In this document: positions 1-8,096 of the stretch, piece by piece
Numbering within the stretch: position 1 is the first letter of the stretch
Layout: every line of letters starts with the position of its first letter
From: Gp7-AA10 sp035636095
Lineage (GTDB): Bacteria > Acidobacteriota > Thermoanaerobaculia > Gp7-AA8
Assembly (NCBI GenBank): GCA_035636095.1
Contig: DASPZU010000027.1
Span: forward strand, 1 to 23,326
DNA: 23,326 nt
Reading direction: 5' to 3'
Translations under genes and position numbers: made by a program
Notes under the pieces: model-generated
What the model was told of the DNA's origin: nothing
Database searches by the model: none
What the model saw: only the letters and a program-made list of their open reading frames with translations

Positions 1-719
1 GCCGCCAGAGTGACGATGTTTGCGGTGATCGTTCCCGTTCCGCCCACGGCCGGCGAGGTGATCGAGGAGCCGGGCCCGGAGGTCTGCATCACGGAAACGA
101 AGGTCGTATTCGCCGGGGTCGAGTCGGTGAGGGAGACACTCTGCGCCGGGCTCGGCCCATTGTTCGTCAACGTCAATGTGTAGGTGATATTCGCGCCTGC
201 GTTGACCGGATCGGGGGTGTCGGTTTTGGTGACCGACAGGTCGGCCGCGTTGTTGACCGTCGTCGTGGCGGTGGCATTGTTGTTCGCCGGGTTCGTATCG
301 GCGGTCGTCGACGTGACGTTAGCGGTATTGGTGATGATCGTGCCGTTGGGCGTCGCGGCGTTGACGTTGACCACCAGGGAGAAAGTCGCCGTGGCGCCCG
401 CCGCCAGAGTCGCGATGTTTGCGGTGATCGTTCCCGTTCCGCCCACGGCCGGCGAGGTGATCGAGGAGCCGGGCCCGGAGGTCTGCATCACGGAAACGAA
501 GGTCGTATTCGCCGGGGTCGTATCAGTGAGCGACACGACGGATGCGGGATCCGGCCCCGCGTTGGACAGCGTGATCGTGTAGGTGATGTTCGAGCCTGCG
601 TTGACGGGATCCGGACTGTCGGCCTTTGTCACCGAAAGATCGGCGCTCTGCGCGAAGGCCGCGCTCGACAACGTCAGAAACACCATCGCAAAAAGGGCGG
701 AAAGATGTCCAGGTCGCAT
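1..719 (-). CDS. Secreted DUF11 repeat protein, 3' part outside the window
   Basis: Only the first 239 residues are in the window; the frame is open to the left edge. The protein starts with a signal peptide (hydrophobic segment ending AFA before Q24). Ser/Thr/Asn-rich beta-sandwich repeats follow, with DUF11 hallmarks: ADLSVTK, DPVNAG, ITYT, NAGPDPA, TNTANV and NPANN at the domain ends. One complete repeat (about residues 25-157) and most of a second are visible, 133 residues apart. DUF11 domains are known from exported, cell-surface proteins of many bacteria and archaea, usually as stalks or adhesins; no enzymatic motif is seen. The start is fixed by a GGAGG ribosome binding site (complement of 725-729) six bases before the ATG. 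The gene begins 25 bases after the stop of the acyl-CoA dehydrogenase gene on the same strand, so co-transcription is possible. The C-terminal anchor and full length cannot be seen. Confidence 0.88.
   Translation of the reverse strand, partial: MRPGHLSALFAMVFLTLSSAAFAQSADLSVTKADSPDPVNAGSNITYTITLSNAGPDPASVVSLTDTTPANTTFVSVMQTSGPGSSITSPAVGGTGTITANIATLAAGATATFSLVVNVNAATPNGTIITNTANVTSTTADTNPANNNATATTTVNNAADLSVTKTDTPDPVNAGANITYTLTLTNNGPSPAQSVSLTDSTPANTTFVSVMQTSGPGSSITSPAVGGTGTITANIVTLA
14..519 (-). repeat. 399-bp tandem duplication inside the DUF11 gene
   Basis: Bases 14-120 and 413-519 are identical by eye over 107 bp at a period of 399 bp (133 codons); similarity continues at lower level to about 240 versus 639. 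This shows recent duplication or gene conversion of DUF11 units, and such identical blocks are prone to unequal recombination and to assembly collapse. Confidence 0.88.
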
Positions 720-744
720 GCGGGCCTCCAGCGAGTCGCGGAGT

Positions 745-2178
745 CTATCGCAACCGCTCGACCGCCTCGTCCTTCCCGATCTCTGCGAGCAGCGTCCGCT
801 CGAACGCGCGCGCCAGGCGATCCACCCACCCGCGCGCCCCTCGCACATCGAGGGTCGAGAAAGCTGCGCCGATCTCCTCCGCCTCGCGCGGAAATTGCCG
901 CCGGATTCGCGCGAGTAGGATCTCGTGGCCGCCTTCCTTGCGCGCCACGCGCAGCGCGTCGAGCACCATGATGTTGGTGGTCCCTTCCCAGATCGGAAGC
1001 ACCTGCGCATCGCGCAGCATGCGCGGAAGCGGCGACTCCTCGATGTAGGCGTTCCCGCCAATCAGCTCCATGGCTTCGGAGACGCACGGCACGGCCAGCT
1101 TTCCGGTGACCGCCTTGACGATCGGCACGAGCGCGCGCTGCATGCGCGCCGCATCCTCGTCGCCGTCATCGGCGCGCTGCAGCGCGTCGACAGTCTCGAA
1201 CGTCAGCAGCAGCGCCGCGAGATGCTCGGCCTCGAGATCGAGCAAGGTCTCGGCAGCCAGCGGATGCTCGATCACCGGACGTCCGAACGCGCGCCGCCGT
1301 TCGATGTAGTACCGCGCCTCGTGAATGGCCCGCCCGATCACCGCCATCGCCGCCACGGCGTTGTACAGCCGGGAGAGGTTCATCATCTCCAGCATGGCGC
1401 CGAATCCGCCGATCTCCTCGGCCGGCGCATCTGTCAGGCGCACTTCACCGGTCGGCATCGAGCGCACCCCGAGCTTCACCTTCAGGCGCTCGATCTGGAC
1501 GCCCTGGCGTGAGAGCAAGAGAAACGTCCGCAGCCCCTTCGTCCCGGCGGGCGCTCCTTCCGGACGCGCTGTGATCAAGACCGCGTTCGCATCGACATTC
1601 GAGCAGAACCATTTGAATCCTGTCAGGCGCGCGTTTCGCGCGATCGTTTCATTCGCGCCGACGTCCGATCCGCCCGCCTGCTCCGTGACAAACATCGCGC
1701 CGGTCCAGCGCTGCGCCGCGTCGCGCGCTCCCATGTGCGGGATGACGCGCGCGATCTGCTCGGGCGTTCCGTACCGCGTGACCACGCGCGCCACGCCGTC
1801 GGTCATGCATACCGGGCAGTAGAGGCCCATCTCGGCCATCGCGAACAGATATCCGAGCGCAAACGACACGAGATGTGGAGCGCCGCGGCCCTCGGCGGCG
1901 TACTTCATCGAAACCATCCCGGAGCCGTACGCGATCGCCTCCATCTCGCGATATGACGGGTGGTACTCGACGCGATTGGAAACGAGCCGGGGCGACTCGC
2001 GATCCGCGATCGCAGCGAGCGGCGCGACCACCCGCACCGCCAGCTCGCCCATCTCTCGAAACCGCGGCTCCGCCAGCGCGAAATCAGCCGGCGAGAGCTT
2101 GCGCGTGAGGATTTCGCGAAGCCCGCGCGAAGCATCCCAGAAGGATTGGGTGGGCGGGTCGGGGATAGGAGATGTCAT
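745..2178 (-). CDS. AidB-like acyl-CoA dehydrogenase
   Basis: A 477-aa flavoprotein of the acyl-CoA dehydrogenase superfamily, which introduces an alpha-beta double bond into acyl-CoA thioesters using FAD. Visible motifs: a middle-domain MFVTEQAGGSDVGANET (about residues 162-178) that contacts FAD and substrate, the helix segment MELIGGNAYIEES, and IWEGTTNIM near residue 400, whose Glu lies at the position of the catalytic base. The combination of an EQ.GGSDV motif, GGN.Y.EES and PIWEGT.NIM resembles the AidB/ACAD11-like branch more than the classical chain-length dehydrogenases, so the true substrate may not be an ordinary fatty acyl-CoA. I chose the ATG at 2178; an in-frame TTG lies at 2187, but a TATAGT -10 hexamer (complement of 2189-2194) would place transcription initiation after that TTG. 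No Shine-Dalgarno is seen. The downstream neighbour on the same strand is the DUF11 gene. Not assigned a symbol because AidB orthology cannot be established by eye. Confidence 0.9.
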   Translation of the reverse strand: MTSPIPDPPTQSFWDASRGLREILTRKLSPADFALAEPRFREMGELAVRVVAPLAAIADRESPRLVSNRVEYHPSYREMEAIAYGSGMVSMKYAAEGRGAPHLVSFALGYLFAMAEMGLYCPVCMTDGVARVVTRYGTPEQIARVIPHMGARDAAQRWTGAMFVTEQAGGSDVGANETIARNARLTGFKWFCSNVDANAVLITARPEGAPAGTKGLRTFLLLSRQGVQIERLKVKLGVRSMPTGEVRLTDAPAEEIGGFGAMLEMMNLSRLYNAVAAMAVIGRAIHEARYYIERRRAFGRPVIEHPLAAETLLDLEAEHLAALLLTFETVDALQRADDGDEDAARMQRALVPIVKAVTGKLAVPCVSEAMELIGGNAYIEESPLPRMLRDAQVLPIWEGTTNIMVLDALRVARKEGGHEILLARIRRQFPREAEEIGAAFSTLDVRGARGWVDRLARAFERTLLAEIGKDEAVERLR

Positions 2179-2188
2179 GGAGCGCAAA

Positions 2189-2220
2189 ACTATATCTTTC
2201 GCATTAGTGATTCACATCAC
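2189..2220 (-). promoter_or_regulatory. Putative promoter and palindromic operator of the acyl-CoA dehydrogenase gene
   Basis: On the minus strand a TATAGT hexamer (complement of 2189-2194) lies 10 bases before the chosen ATG. Just upstream, 2207-2220 is a palindrome GTGAT-N4-ATCAC, a spacing shared by FNR/CRP-superfamily sites (TTGAT-N4-ATCAA for FNR). It would overlap the -35 region. The regulator assignment is inference only. Confidence 0.35.
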
Positions 2221-2221
2221 G

Positions 2222-2251
2222 CTTCCATCAATCCACTGGTAGGGATGGAAG
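2222..2251. promoter_or_regulatory. Inverted repeat in the divergent intergenic region
   Basis: Perfect 8-bp arms CTTCCATC (2222-2229) and GATGGAAG (2244-2251) are separated by 14 bases, so their centres are 22 bp apart, two helical turns. The repeat sits between two divergent units and upstream of a TAAAAT hexamer at 2279-2284 that could be the -10 box for the gene at 2307. A protein-binding site is plausible; function is inferred. Confidence 0.35.
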
Positions 2252-2306
2252 TTTCATCGGACTCCCCATAAATAGGTCTAAAATCGATCGGTCCGAAGGG
2301 GATCAG

Positions 2307-2489
2307 ATGCTCGAGCCGCCCACCAACACTCTATTCAAGCTCAACGATCTGGTTGTCTCGGTCGACAGCGCGCATTCGCCGACCGGCACGTTCCTGCAGC
2401 AATTGGGCGCCAATCACACCTCCATGAAGTCGACGAATCTGGCCTCGACAATCCTGCAGCGCATCCTGTCCGACTACCCGATCAAATGA
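2307..2489 (+). CDS. Orphan 60-aa protein, first gene of a three-gene cluster
   Basis: I do not recognise this protein. It is 60 aa, has no signal peptide or membrane segment, and is rich in Ser, Thr, Asn and Leu. The C-terminal third (from about residue 44, LASTILQRILSDYP) could be amphipathic helix. The start is supported by a good ribosome binding site, GAAGGGG at 2295-2301, six bases before the ATG. The next gene starts nine bases after its stop, so the two are probably co-transcribed. A small protein with its own strong translation signal next to membrane-bound and secreted partners could be a precursor peptide or a regulatory subunit, but there is no direct evidence. A spurious ORF is possible, though the ribosome binding site and spacing argue against it. 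Confidence 0.6.
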   Translation: MLEPPTNTLFKLNDLVVSVDSAHSPTGTFLQQLGANHTSMKSTNLASTILQRILSDYPIK

Positions 2490-2498
2490 GGCGAGCGG

Positions 2499-3149
2499 AT
2501 GCTGATCTTACTTTTGATTCTGCTGGCAATTGTGGTGACCGCGTCGATGCTGCACTTCGACGGCGCGGTGCACGCCGTCTCCCCTAGGCTGGCCGAAGTC
2601 ATCCAGGGCAGCGGGGCGTGGTACGTCCATCCGCAACTGGTGATGACCGACGCTGATCCTTACGCGATCTACATCGTGGCGCCGGCAGTGCCGCGCGGCG
2701 ATCGCTTCGACGCCGTTCGCATCGACACGACTGCCGGCGCGCAGCGCGAAACGCGCATTCCCCTCGGCCCGAGCTCTCCTTACAAGCCCTTTGTGCCGGC
2801 GGGTGTTGTCAGCCTTCACGTGCGCGGCCTGCGTTTGCAGCGGCCCGCTCTGCACTTGATGACCTTTCCTGACGGCAGAGGGCCGGGCGTGCATCGTGTC
2901 GACTCCGCGACCGGCGAGATCATCATCGTCCTCGAGCAAAACGGCCAGCAGCGTCCAATCCTCACACGCAGGGCCTTCAACTCCAGCAGTGCCGCGGAAC
3001 TTCTTTCGCTCGTCTGGGCAGATCCCAGCGGACGATGGATCGTCGCGCTTTCACGCACTTCGGGCGGCTGGATGCTCTTTCTCTTCCCTCGCAATGTGGA
3101 ACGGGCTTCCGCCCGCCACTACTCGAGTCTTCGACTGGAGGAACTATGA
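2499..3149 (+). CDS. Orphan protein with one N-terminal membrane segment
   Basis: A 216-aa protein of unknown family. Residues 2-19 are strongly hydrophobic (LILLLILLAIVVTA) with no basic n-region and no obvious cleavage site, so it is probably a signal anchor with the rest outside the membrane. The remaining ~190 residues read as mostly beta (alternating hydrophobic residues, many Pro, Gly and Arg), for example YAIYIVAPAVPRGD, GVVSLHVRGLRL, GEIIIVLEQNGQ and GRWIVALSRTSGGWMLFLFP. No catalytic motif is evident. It begins nine bases after the 60-aa gene and its stop overlaps the ATG of the 46-aa gene (ATGA), so the three appear to be one translationally linked unit. It could be a membrane-anchored assembly or receptor protein; this is speculation. 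Confidence 0.7.
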   Translation: MLILLLILLAIVVTASMLHFDGAVHAVSPRLAEVIQGSGAWYVHPQLVMTDADPYAIYIVAPAVPRGDRFDAVRIDTTAGAQRETRIPLGPSSPYKPFVPAGVVSLHVRGLRLQRPALHLMTFPDGRGPGVHRVDSATGEIIIVLEQNGQQRPILTRRAFNSSSAAELLSLVWADPSGRWIVALSRTSGGWMLFLFPRNVERASARHYSSLRLEEL

Positions 3150-3286
3150 ACTCGATTCTCAAACGCGTGCTGTTCGGCGCGATGGTCCTGGCACTGGCGA
3201 CGGCGGCGGCCGCGCAGACTTCCGAACGCGACATGAGCGCCACCGCCATGTGGCACGATCTCACCCGCTACACCGTGGAGAAGTAG
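3146..3286 (+). CDS. Small secreted protein, 46 aa, with signal peptide
   Basis: A 46-aa gene reading MNSILKRV, a hydrophobic core (LFGAMVLALATAAAA) and a signal-peptidase-like site AAA before Q24. The mature peptide would be about 23 residues, with charged ends and a central MWHDLTRY. The start ATG overlaps the stop of the upstream gene (ATGA) and is preceded by GGAGGA at 3137-3142, so translational coupling is likely. No family is recognised. The 73 bases from here to the metallopeptidase gene hold a weak stem (TAGGGAAGT near 3315 with ACTCCCTA near 3337) and no clear promoter. It may be a secreted peptide or the signal-bearing stub of a degraded longer gene; the clean signal peptide and overlap favour a real gene. 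Confidence 0.6.
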   Translation: MNSILKRVLFGAMVLALATAAAAQTSERDMSATAMWHDLTRYTVEK

Positions 3287-3359
3287 GGCATCCGCGCGAA
3301 CTGCGCTGACCGGGTAGGGAAGTCCCGCGTCCCATCACTCCCTAAATAACGACAATACG

Positions 3360-6300
3360 ATGAAATCCGCATTCGCAGCGGTGTGGCTGGTGGCCCCGAG
3401 CTTGCTCCTGGCACAGGTTCTGCGCACGCCCGAACCGGTCCCGCGAACAAGTCCGAACATCAAAGCATTCGAAGCATTCAATCGCGCGCACGGCAACAAC
3501 TGGCAGGTCGAGTGGAACAGAGTGACCGGCACGCCACATCGGATCAGCGGGTCGTACCTCCAGATTGAGACGCCCGTCTCGAAGGAGACTGCGCAGAAAG
3601 TCGCGCTCGATTTCATCGGTCAATACCACGAGCTGCTCGGCGCCGATCCCGCTTCACTGGTTCTCGGCAAAGCCGACTTCAATCCTCGCGCTGCGCGTGC
3701 GCGTGGAAGTGGCACCTGGTATGTCGACTTCCATCAGACGTACCACGCCGTTCCAGTGGAAGGCGGATCGGTCCGAGTGATCATTCGCGGCCAGAGGATC
3801 ACATCGTTTGGTTCTGATTTCTTTCCCGGTATCCGCGTGCCGTGGCAACCGGCGGTTTCGCGAGAAGCAGCGATCGAGAAGGCGCGCCGCGACCTCGGCC
3901 TCCCGATTTCCAAGGTTCCCGAAAAACCGATCCGCGCCGACTTGATCGTCTTCCCCGATCTCCGCGCCAGCGCGCTGCGCTATCACCTGGCATGGACGAT
4001 TCTGATGCCGATCATCTACGGACCGGATCTCGAAGGTGACTCTCCGAAGCGACCCCGGGAGCAAAAGCCGACCGACATCGTCCCGATCCAGTTTCGCTAC
4101 GTGATCGACGCGATTTCCGGAGAGATCATCGATCGCTCCAACCTCTCGATTCCCGAAACGCTCAACGGTCATGTCACCGGCGTGATGCGTCCGCTTGTCC
4201 CAACCGATCCGCCGACGACGGTCGACATCCAAAACATGACGGTGACCGCGACGCAGGGGACAACACCGTTCACCTGGCAGACCGACGCAACGGGAATGTA
4301 CTTCCTCGCCGGTCTTGCGCCGGGCTTCGCGACGGTGACCGCCACTCTGACCGGACCGCACACCGCAATCCATAACAATGAGGCACCCAGCGCCACGCAC
4401 ACGTCCGCCCCGATCGCACTCTCGGGAACGCATAACTGGGATTGGTCCGTCGACGACATGTCGCCCAGCAAGGTGGAGGAACATTCCTTCTACCACGGCG
4501 ACCGCATCCGCCAGTGGTATCTGCGCGGCGCGCCATTCAACGTGGCGCCGACTCCCGATCCGATGGACATCGTCGTGCGCGATGGTCCGTACTGCAATGC
4601 CTACGCTGCTCCCTGGGGCTTGCACTTTGGAAGCGGAACCGCCGGATGTCAGGATTTCGCGCTCTGCTCCGACATTTTCTACCACGAGTACACCCATCGG
4701 ATCGTCGACAAGGTCTACACCGATGCCGGCGTCGTGCTGCCCTATTCAGGCCAGACCGGCGCGATGAATGAGGCGTGGGCCGATTACTTCAGTTGCTCGC
4801 TGACCAACGACCCGTCGCACGGCGAGGGCTGCTATTCCGGCCGCAACATCGACACGCCAAATCTGCGCTACCCCGACAACATCGTGGGCGAAGTGCACGC
4901 CGACGGGATCATCTTCTCAGGCGCAATCTGGGACACGCGGATCGCGCTGGGCACGACTTACATCGACGCGATGGCGCTGCGTGCCATGAAACACGCAACC
5001 CCCGGCTTCAACGAGTACCTCACTGCAATGCTGGAAGAGGATGACGACCCGTCCTTCGATCCCAGTCCGCTCGCGGACGCGAATCTCGCAAACGGCACTC
5101 CCAACATCGACACCATCTGCCACAACTATTACGACCTGCACGGCATTTTCGATTCGCACTGCGCCGGGCACACGCAGACGCCCATCGCGATCATCACCGC
5201 GCCGTCACCGCTGGACTTCAACCTCTTTCAGGCCTCGACAACCTCCATCACCATCACCGGCTCCGCCGCCGGCAGCTCCCTGCCGTTGCAGAGTTTTGTG
5301 CTCGACTATGCCGCCGAGAGCGCACCGACGACATTCCTGACCACCGGAATCACGCTCACCGTCGGTGGAACCTCTCCGGTCGTCGGCGCAACCCTCGGCA
5401 GCCTGAATATCTCGACGCTCGCCGATGGCTTCTACATCATCCGGTTGACCGTGACCGATACCGCCGGTGTCACCGCCGTCACGACCACCAGCGTCGTCAT
5501 CGATCGAACGCTGATGAGCGGCTGGCCGCAGTCGCTGAACCTCCGCTTCCGAGGAGCGCCGGCCATCGCCAATCTCGACCCCGCTTTTCCAGGACTGGAG
5601 ATCGCAGCGCGCGGCAGTGACGGGATGCTGTACGTCTGGCACAAGGACGGAACCCTTGCGCCAGGCTGGCCGAAGTACGCCGGCGGTGGCTTGTCGGCGC
5701 CGGCGGTCGGCGATCTCGACGGCAACGGCACACTCGAGATCGTGATTGCTGACTCCTGGTCCGGGAACGTCTACGCGTTTCATCAGGACGGAACGACCGT
5801 CACGGGATGGCCGCAAATTTGTTCCGGAGGAAGCTGGGCGACCCCGGCCCTCGCCGACCTCGATGGCGACGGGAAACTCGAAATCATCGTCGGCTCGGAT
5901 GGCAATCGCGTCTGTGCGTGGCACGACAACGGAACAGCGGTGACCGGCTGGCCCATCACGACCACCGACAAAGTTCGCTCTTCCGCTGCGGTTGCCGATC
6001 TCGATCACGATGGCGTTCCGGAGGTGGTCGTGGGTTCGAATGATGGAAACGTTTACGCCTGGCACGCCGACGGAACGGCTCTTCCGGGATGGCCGAAGAA
6101 CGTCGGAGCGGAGGTCAGCGGCTCGCCCGCGCTCGGCGACCTCGATGGCGACGGCAATCTCGAAATCGTCGTCGGCACGCGCGATCAGAAGGTGTATGTC
6201 TGGCATCACACAGGAATTGCGGTCACCGGTTGGCCGAAGACCGTCGCGTCGCTGGTGATGGTGCCGTCGTCGGCGGTGTTGGCCGATGTCGATGGCGATG

Positions 6301-7265
6301 GAATTCTCGAGGTCATCGTTCAGTCAAACGATGATGCCATTCACGTTTGGCGTGGAGACGGGACGCCGGTGACCGGATGGCCTCAAACTGTTGGGACATT
6401 CACGGGGTATGAGTTTTATGTCGCGTCTCCCGCGATCGGCGATATCGAGGGAAACGTGACGCGCGAGATTGTTGCCCGACTGGACTGGAATACCGCCGGT
6501 TCCTACTTCGTGAACAAGGTTTACGCGTTTCATAACGATGCAACGCAAGTGACCGGATGGCCGAAGATCATCAGCTGGTACGCCGGCACATCACCGCAGC
6601 TCGCGGACGTCGACCTCGATGGCAACGTCGATGTCGTTGCGGGCGCGATGGGCATTTTCGTCTGGAAGGGCACCGGAACGTACAGCAGCGGCCCGATGGA
6701 CTGGCTCGTCTATCGTAAGAACATGCAGCGAACCGGCGCGAACACCAATGCTGTCGATCAGCAGCAGCCCGCGATGAACACGGCCGCCGGCGGCTTGTTC
6801 ATCGGCGGCAACTCGCAGCAGAAGCTGGCCCAGACGGTAACAGCGGGAGTCAGCGGAACGCTCGCCGAGGTCCGCATGCCCATCGCGTGCTACGGCGGAG
6901 CAGACTTGATTCTCAGCATCGAGGGCGTCACTGCGGGCAAACCAAACGGCGTGGTCAGGAACACGCAGATCATCCCCGGCGCAGGCCTTCCGATTTTTTA
7001 TCCATCTCCTCCCACATTCCGCAGATTCGTGTTGACAACGCCGGTCGCTCTGGCGGCGGGAGATCAATTTGCGATCATTCTGAACTCGACCGGTCTGACC
7101 CCGACTTCGGCTTGCGGCATTTTCCAGGGCCCGGCCGGCGATCCATATCCCCGTGGCAACATGTATTTCGATTCGCGGCCGAATGCTGTCGGCGTGTGGG
7201 TATGCGGATGCGATTTCACGGGCAGCGCGTTCGACCTGCCGTTCATCACGATCATGAATCGTTGA
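3360..7265 (+). CDS. Secreted thermolysin-like metallopeptidase with FG-GAP/GWP beta-propeller
   Basis: A 1301-aa exported zinc peptidase. Order of parts: signal peptide (cleavage near A18/Q19); FTP/PepSY-type propeptide (about 30-270) that normally inhibits and chaperones the enzyme; a short carboxypeptidase-regulatory-like insert (about 270-360); then the catalytic domain with H442-E-Y-T-H446 and, 25 residues on, N470-E-A-W-A-D, giving the two His ligands, catalytic Glu443 and third zinc ligand Glu471 of the gluzincin M4/M36 group. An Ig-like segment follows (about 610-715), then a beta-propeller at 721-1125 with eight GWP motifs and repeated DLDGDG-type calcium loops and V-Y-W-H strands (FG-GAP/VCBS). 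The last ~170 residues form a beta-rich domain with several Cys and may be a surface or substrate-binding module. No Shine-Dalgarno precedes the ATG; the signal peptide supports this start. The dienelactone hydrolase gene follows 23 bases later. Whether family M4 or M36 is better cannot be settled by eye. Confidence 0.93.
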   Translation: MKSAFAAVWLVAPSLLLAQVLRTPEPVPRTSPNIKAFEAFNRAHGNNWQVEWNRVTGTPHRISGSYLQIETPVSKETAQKVALDFIGQYHELLGADPASLVLGKADFNPRAARARGSGTWYVDFHQTYHAVPVEGGSVRVIIRGQRITSFGSDFFPGIRVPWQPAVSREAAIEKARRDLGLPISKVPEKPIRADLIVFPDLRASALRYHLAWTILMPIIYGPDLEGDSPKRPREQKPTDIVPIQFRYVIDAISGEIIDRSNLSIPETLNGHVTGVMRPLVPTDPPTTVDIQNMTVTATQGTTPFTWQTDATGMYFLAGLAPGFATVTATLTGPHTAIHNNEAPSATHTSAPIALSGTHNWDWSVDDMSPSKVEEHSFYHGDRIRQWYLRGAPFNVAPTPDPMDIVVRDGPYCNAYAAPWGLHFGSGTAGCQDFALCSDIFYHEYTHRIVDKVYTDAGVVLPYSGQTGAMNEAWADYFSCSLTNDPSHGEGCYSGRNIDTPNLRYPDNIVGEVHADGIIFSGAIWDTRIALGTTYIDAMALRAMKHATPGFNEYLTAMLEEDDDPSFDPSPLADANLANGTPNIDTICHNYYDLHGIFDSHCAGHTQTPIAIITAPSPLDFNLFQASTTSITITGSAAGSSLPLQSFVLDYAAESAPTTFLTTGITLTVGGTSPVVGATLGSLNISTLADGFYIIRLTVTDTAGVTAVTTTSVVIDRTLMSGWPQSLNLRFRGAPAIANLDPAFPGLEIAARGSDGMLYVWHKDGTLAPGWPKYAGGGLSAPAVGDLDGNGTLEIVIADSWSGNVYAFHQDGTTVTGWPQICSGGSWATPALADLDGDGKLEIIVGSDGNRVCAWHDNGTAVTGWPITTTDKVRSSAAVADLDHDGVPEVVVGSNDGNVYAWHADGTALPGWPKNVGAEVSGSPALGDLDGDGNLEIVVGTRDQKVYVWHHTGIAVTGWPKTVASLVMVPSSAVLADVDGDGILEVIVQSNDDAIHVWRGDGTPVTGWPQTVGTFTGYEFYVASPAIGDIEGNVTREIVARLDWNTAGSYFVNKVYAFHNDATQVTGWPKIISWYAGTSPQLADVDLDGNVDVVAGAMGIFVWKGTGTYSSGPMDWLVYRKNMQRTGANTNAVDQQQPAMNTAAGGLFIGGNSQQKLAQTVTAGVSGTLAEVRMPIACYGGADLILSIEGVTAGKPNGVVRNTQIIPGAGLPIFYPSPPTFRRFVLTTPVALAAGDQFAIILNSTGLTPTSACGIFQGPAGDPYPRGNMYFDSRPNAVGVWVCGCDFTGSAFDLPFITIMNR

Positions 7266-7288
7266 CTCGAAACGGATAGGATCGCGCC

Positions 7289-8056
7289 ATGAAAAAAATC
7301 TTTTTCACGATCGCGCTCCTTCTGTCGACCGCTGCCTTTGCACAGGATTGGGCGAAGCAGCGCCTGGCCGCCTCGCCGTGCCATCGCGAATGGGTGAAGG
7401 TCAAATCGGGGACGCGCGACGTCAGCGCCTTCGTGGTCTATCCGGAAGTGAAGGACAAGGCCACATCGGTGGTCGTCATCCACGAGATCTTCGGCATGAG
7501 CGACTGGGTGCAGCTCCTGGCCGACGAATTGGCCGAGGCGGGGTACGTCGCCATCGCGCCCGATCTGCTGTCGGGGATGGGACCGTTTGCCGACAACAAC
7601 GCCATCGGCAAGGCCATCCGCGATCTGCCGCCCGATCAGATCACGGCCGATCTCAACGCCACCGCCGATTACGTCGCGAAACTTCCGGCGGCCAATGGCA
7701 AGGTGGCCGTGGCGGGATTCTGCTGGGGCGGCGGGCAATCATTCCGATTCGCGACCAACCGGCCGGCGCTGGCGGCCGCGTTCGTCTTTTACGGAACAGG
7801 TCCGGATGCGGTCGACACCATCAAGGCGCCGGTGTACGGCTTCCACGCCGGCAACGACGCGCGCATCGGCGCGACCATTCCGAAGACGCAGGAGCTGATG
7901 CGCGCCGCCGGCAAGACCTACGACGTCGTCACGTACGAGGGCGCCGGCCACGGGTTCATGCGCGCCGGCGACGCCCCCGACGCGTCGGAGGCCAACAAGA
8001 AGGCCCGCGACGAATCGTGGGCGCGGTGGAAGGGACTGCTGAAGAGTCTGAAGTGA
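7289..8056 (+). CDS. Secreted dienelactone hydrolase family protein
   Basis: A 255-aa alpha/beta hydrolase. Dienelactone hydrolases open lactone or ester bonds with a Cys-His-Asp triad, and all three are visible: C145 in GFCWGG (nucleophile elbow G-x-C-x-G-G), D190 in HAGNDARI, and H221 in GAGHGFMR. The early VIHEIFGM segment forms the usual N-terminal strand and oxyanion region, and GYVAIAPDLL is also typical. Unlike the cytosolic ClcD enzymes of chloroaromatic degradation, it carries a clear signal peptide (MKKIFFTIALLLSTAAFA before Q19), so it acts outside the cytoplasm. The GGATAGGA at 7276-7283 may serve as ribosome binding site. It lies 23 bases downstream of the metallopeptidase gene and may share its transcript. 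No aromatic-degradation genes are nearby, so the substrate is unknown. Confidence 0.93.
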   Translation: MKKIFFTIALLLSTAAFAQDWAKQRLAASPCHREWVKVKSGTRDVSAFVVYPEVKDKATSVVVIHEIFGMSDWVQLLADELAEAGYVAIAPDLLSGMGPFADNNAIGKAIRDLPPDQITADLNATADYVAKLPAANGKVAVAGFCWGGGQSFRFATNRPALAAAFVFYGTGPDAVDTIKAPVYGFHAGNDARIGATIPKTQELMRAAGKTYDVVTYEGAGHGFMRAGDAPDASEANKKARDESWARWKGLLKSLK

Positions 8057-8068
8057 GGGGCGAGCGTA

Positions 8069-8096
8069 CGTACAATACTGCTATACTGTACGAACC
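8069..8096 (+). promoter_or_regulatory. Promoter and inverted-repeat operator of the toxin-antitoxin operon
   Basis: Bases 8069-8092 form an imperfect 24-bp inverted repeat with outer arms CGTACA/TGTACG and 9 of 12 positions paired. It contains an extended -10 box, TGC-TATACT (hexamer 8082-8087), nine bases before the antitoxin ATG, which has no Shine-Dalgarno. An operator covering the -10 fits autorepression by the AbrB-type antitoxin, the usual control of type II toxin-antitoxin operons. The transcript would be leaderless or nearly so. Confidence 0.6.

Noticed and set aside
3654..4697. A 347-codon minus-strand frame, with others at 5205-6209 and 7064-7738
   Set aside because: Shadows of the metallopeptidase and dienelactone hydrolase genes; no motifs and no translation signals.
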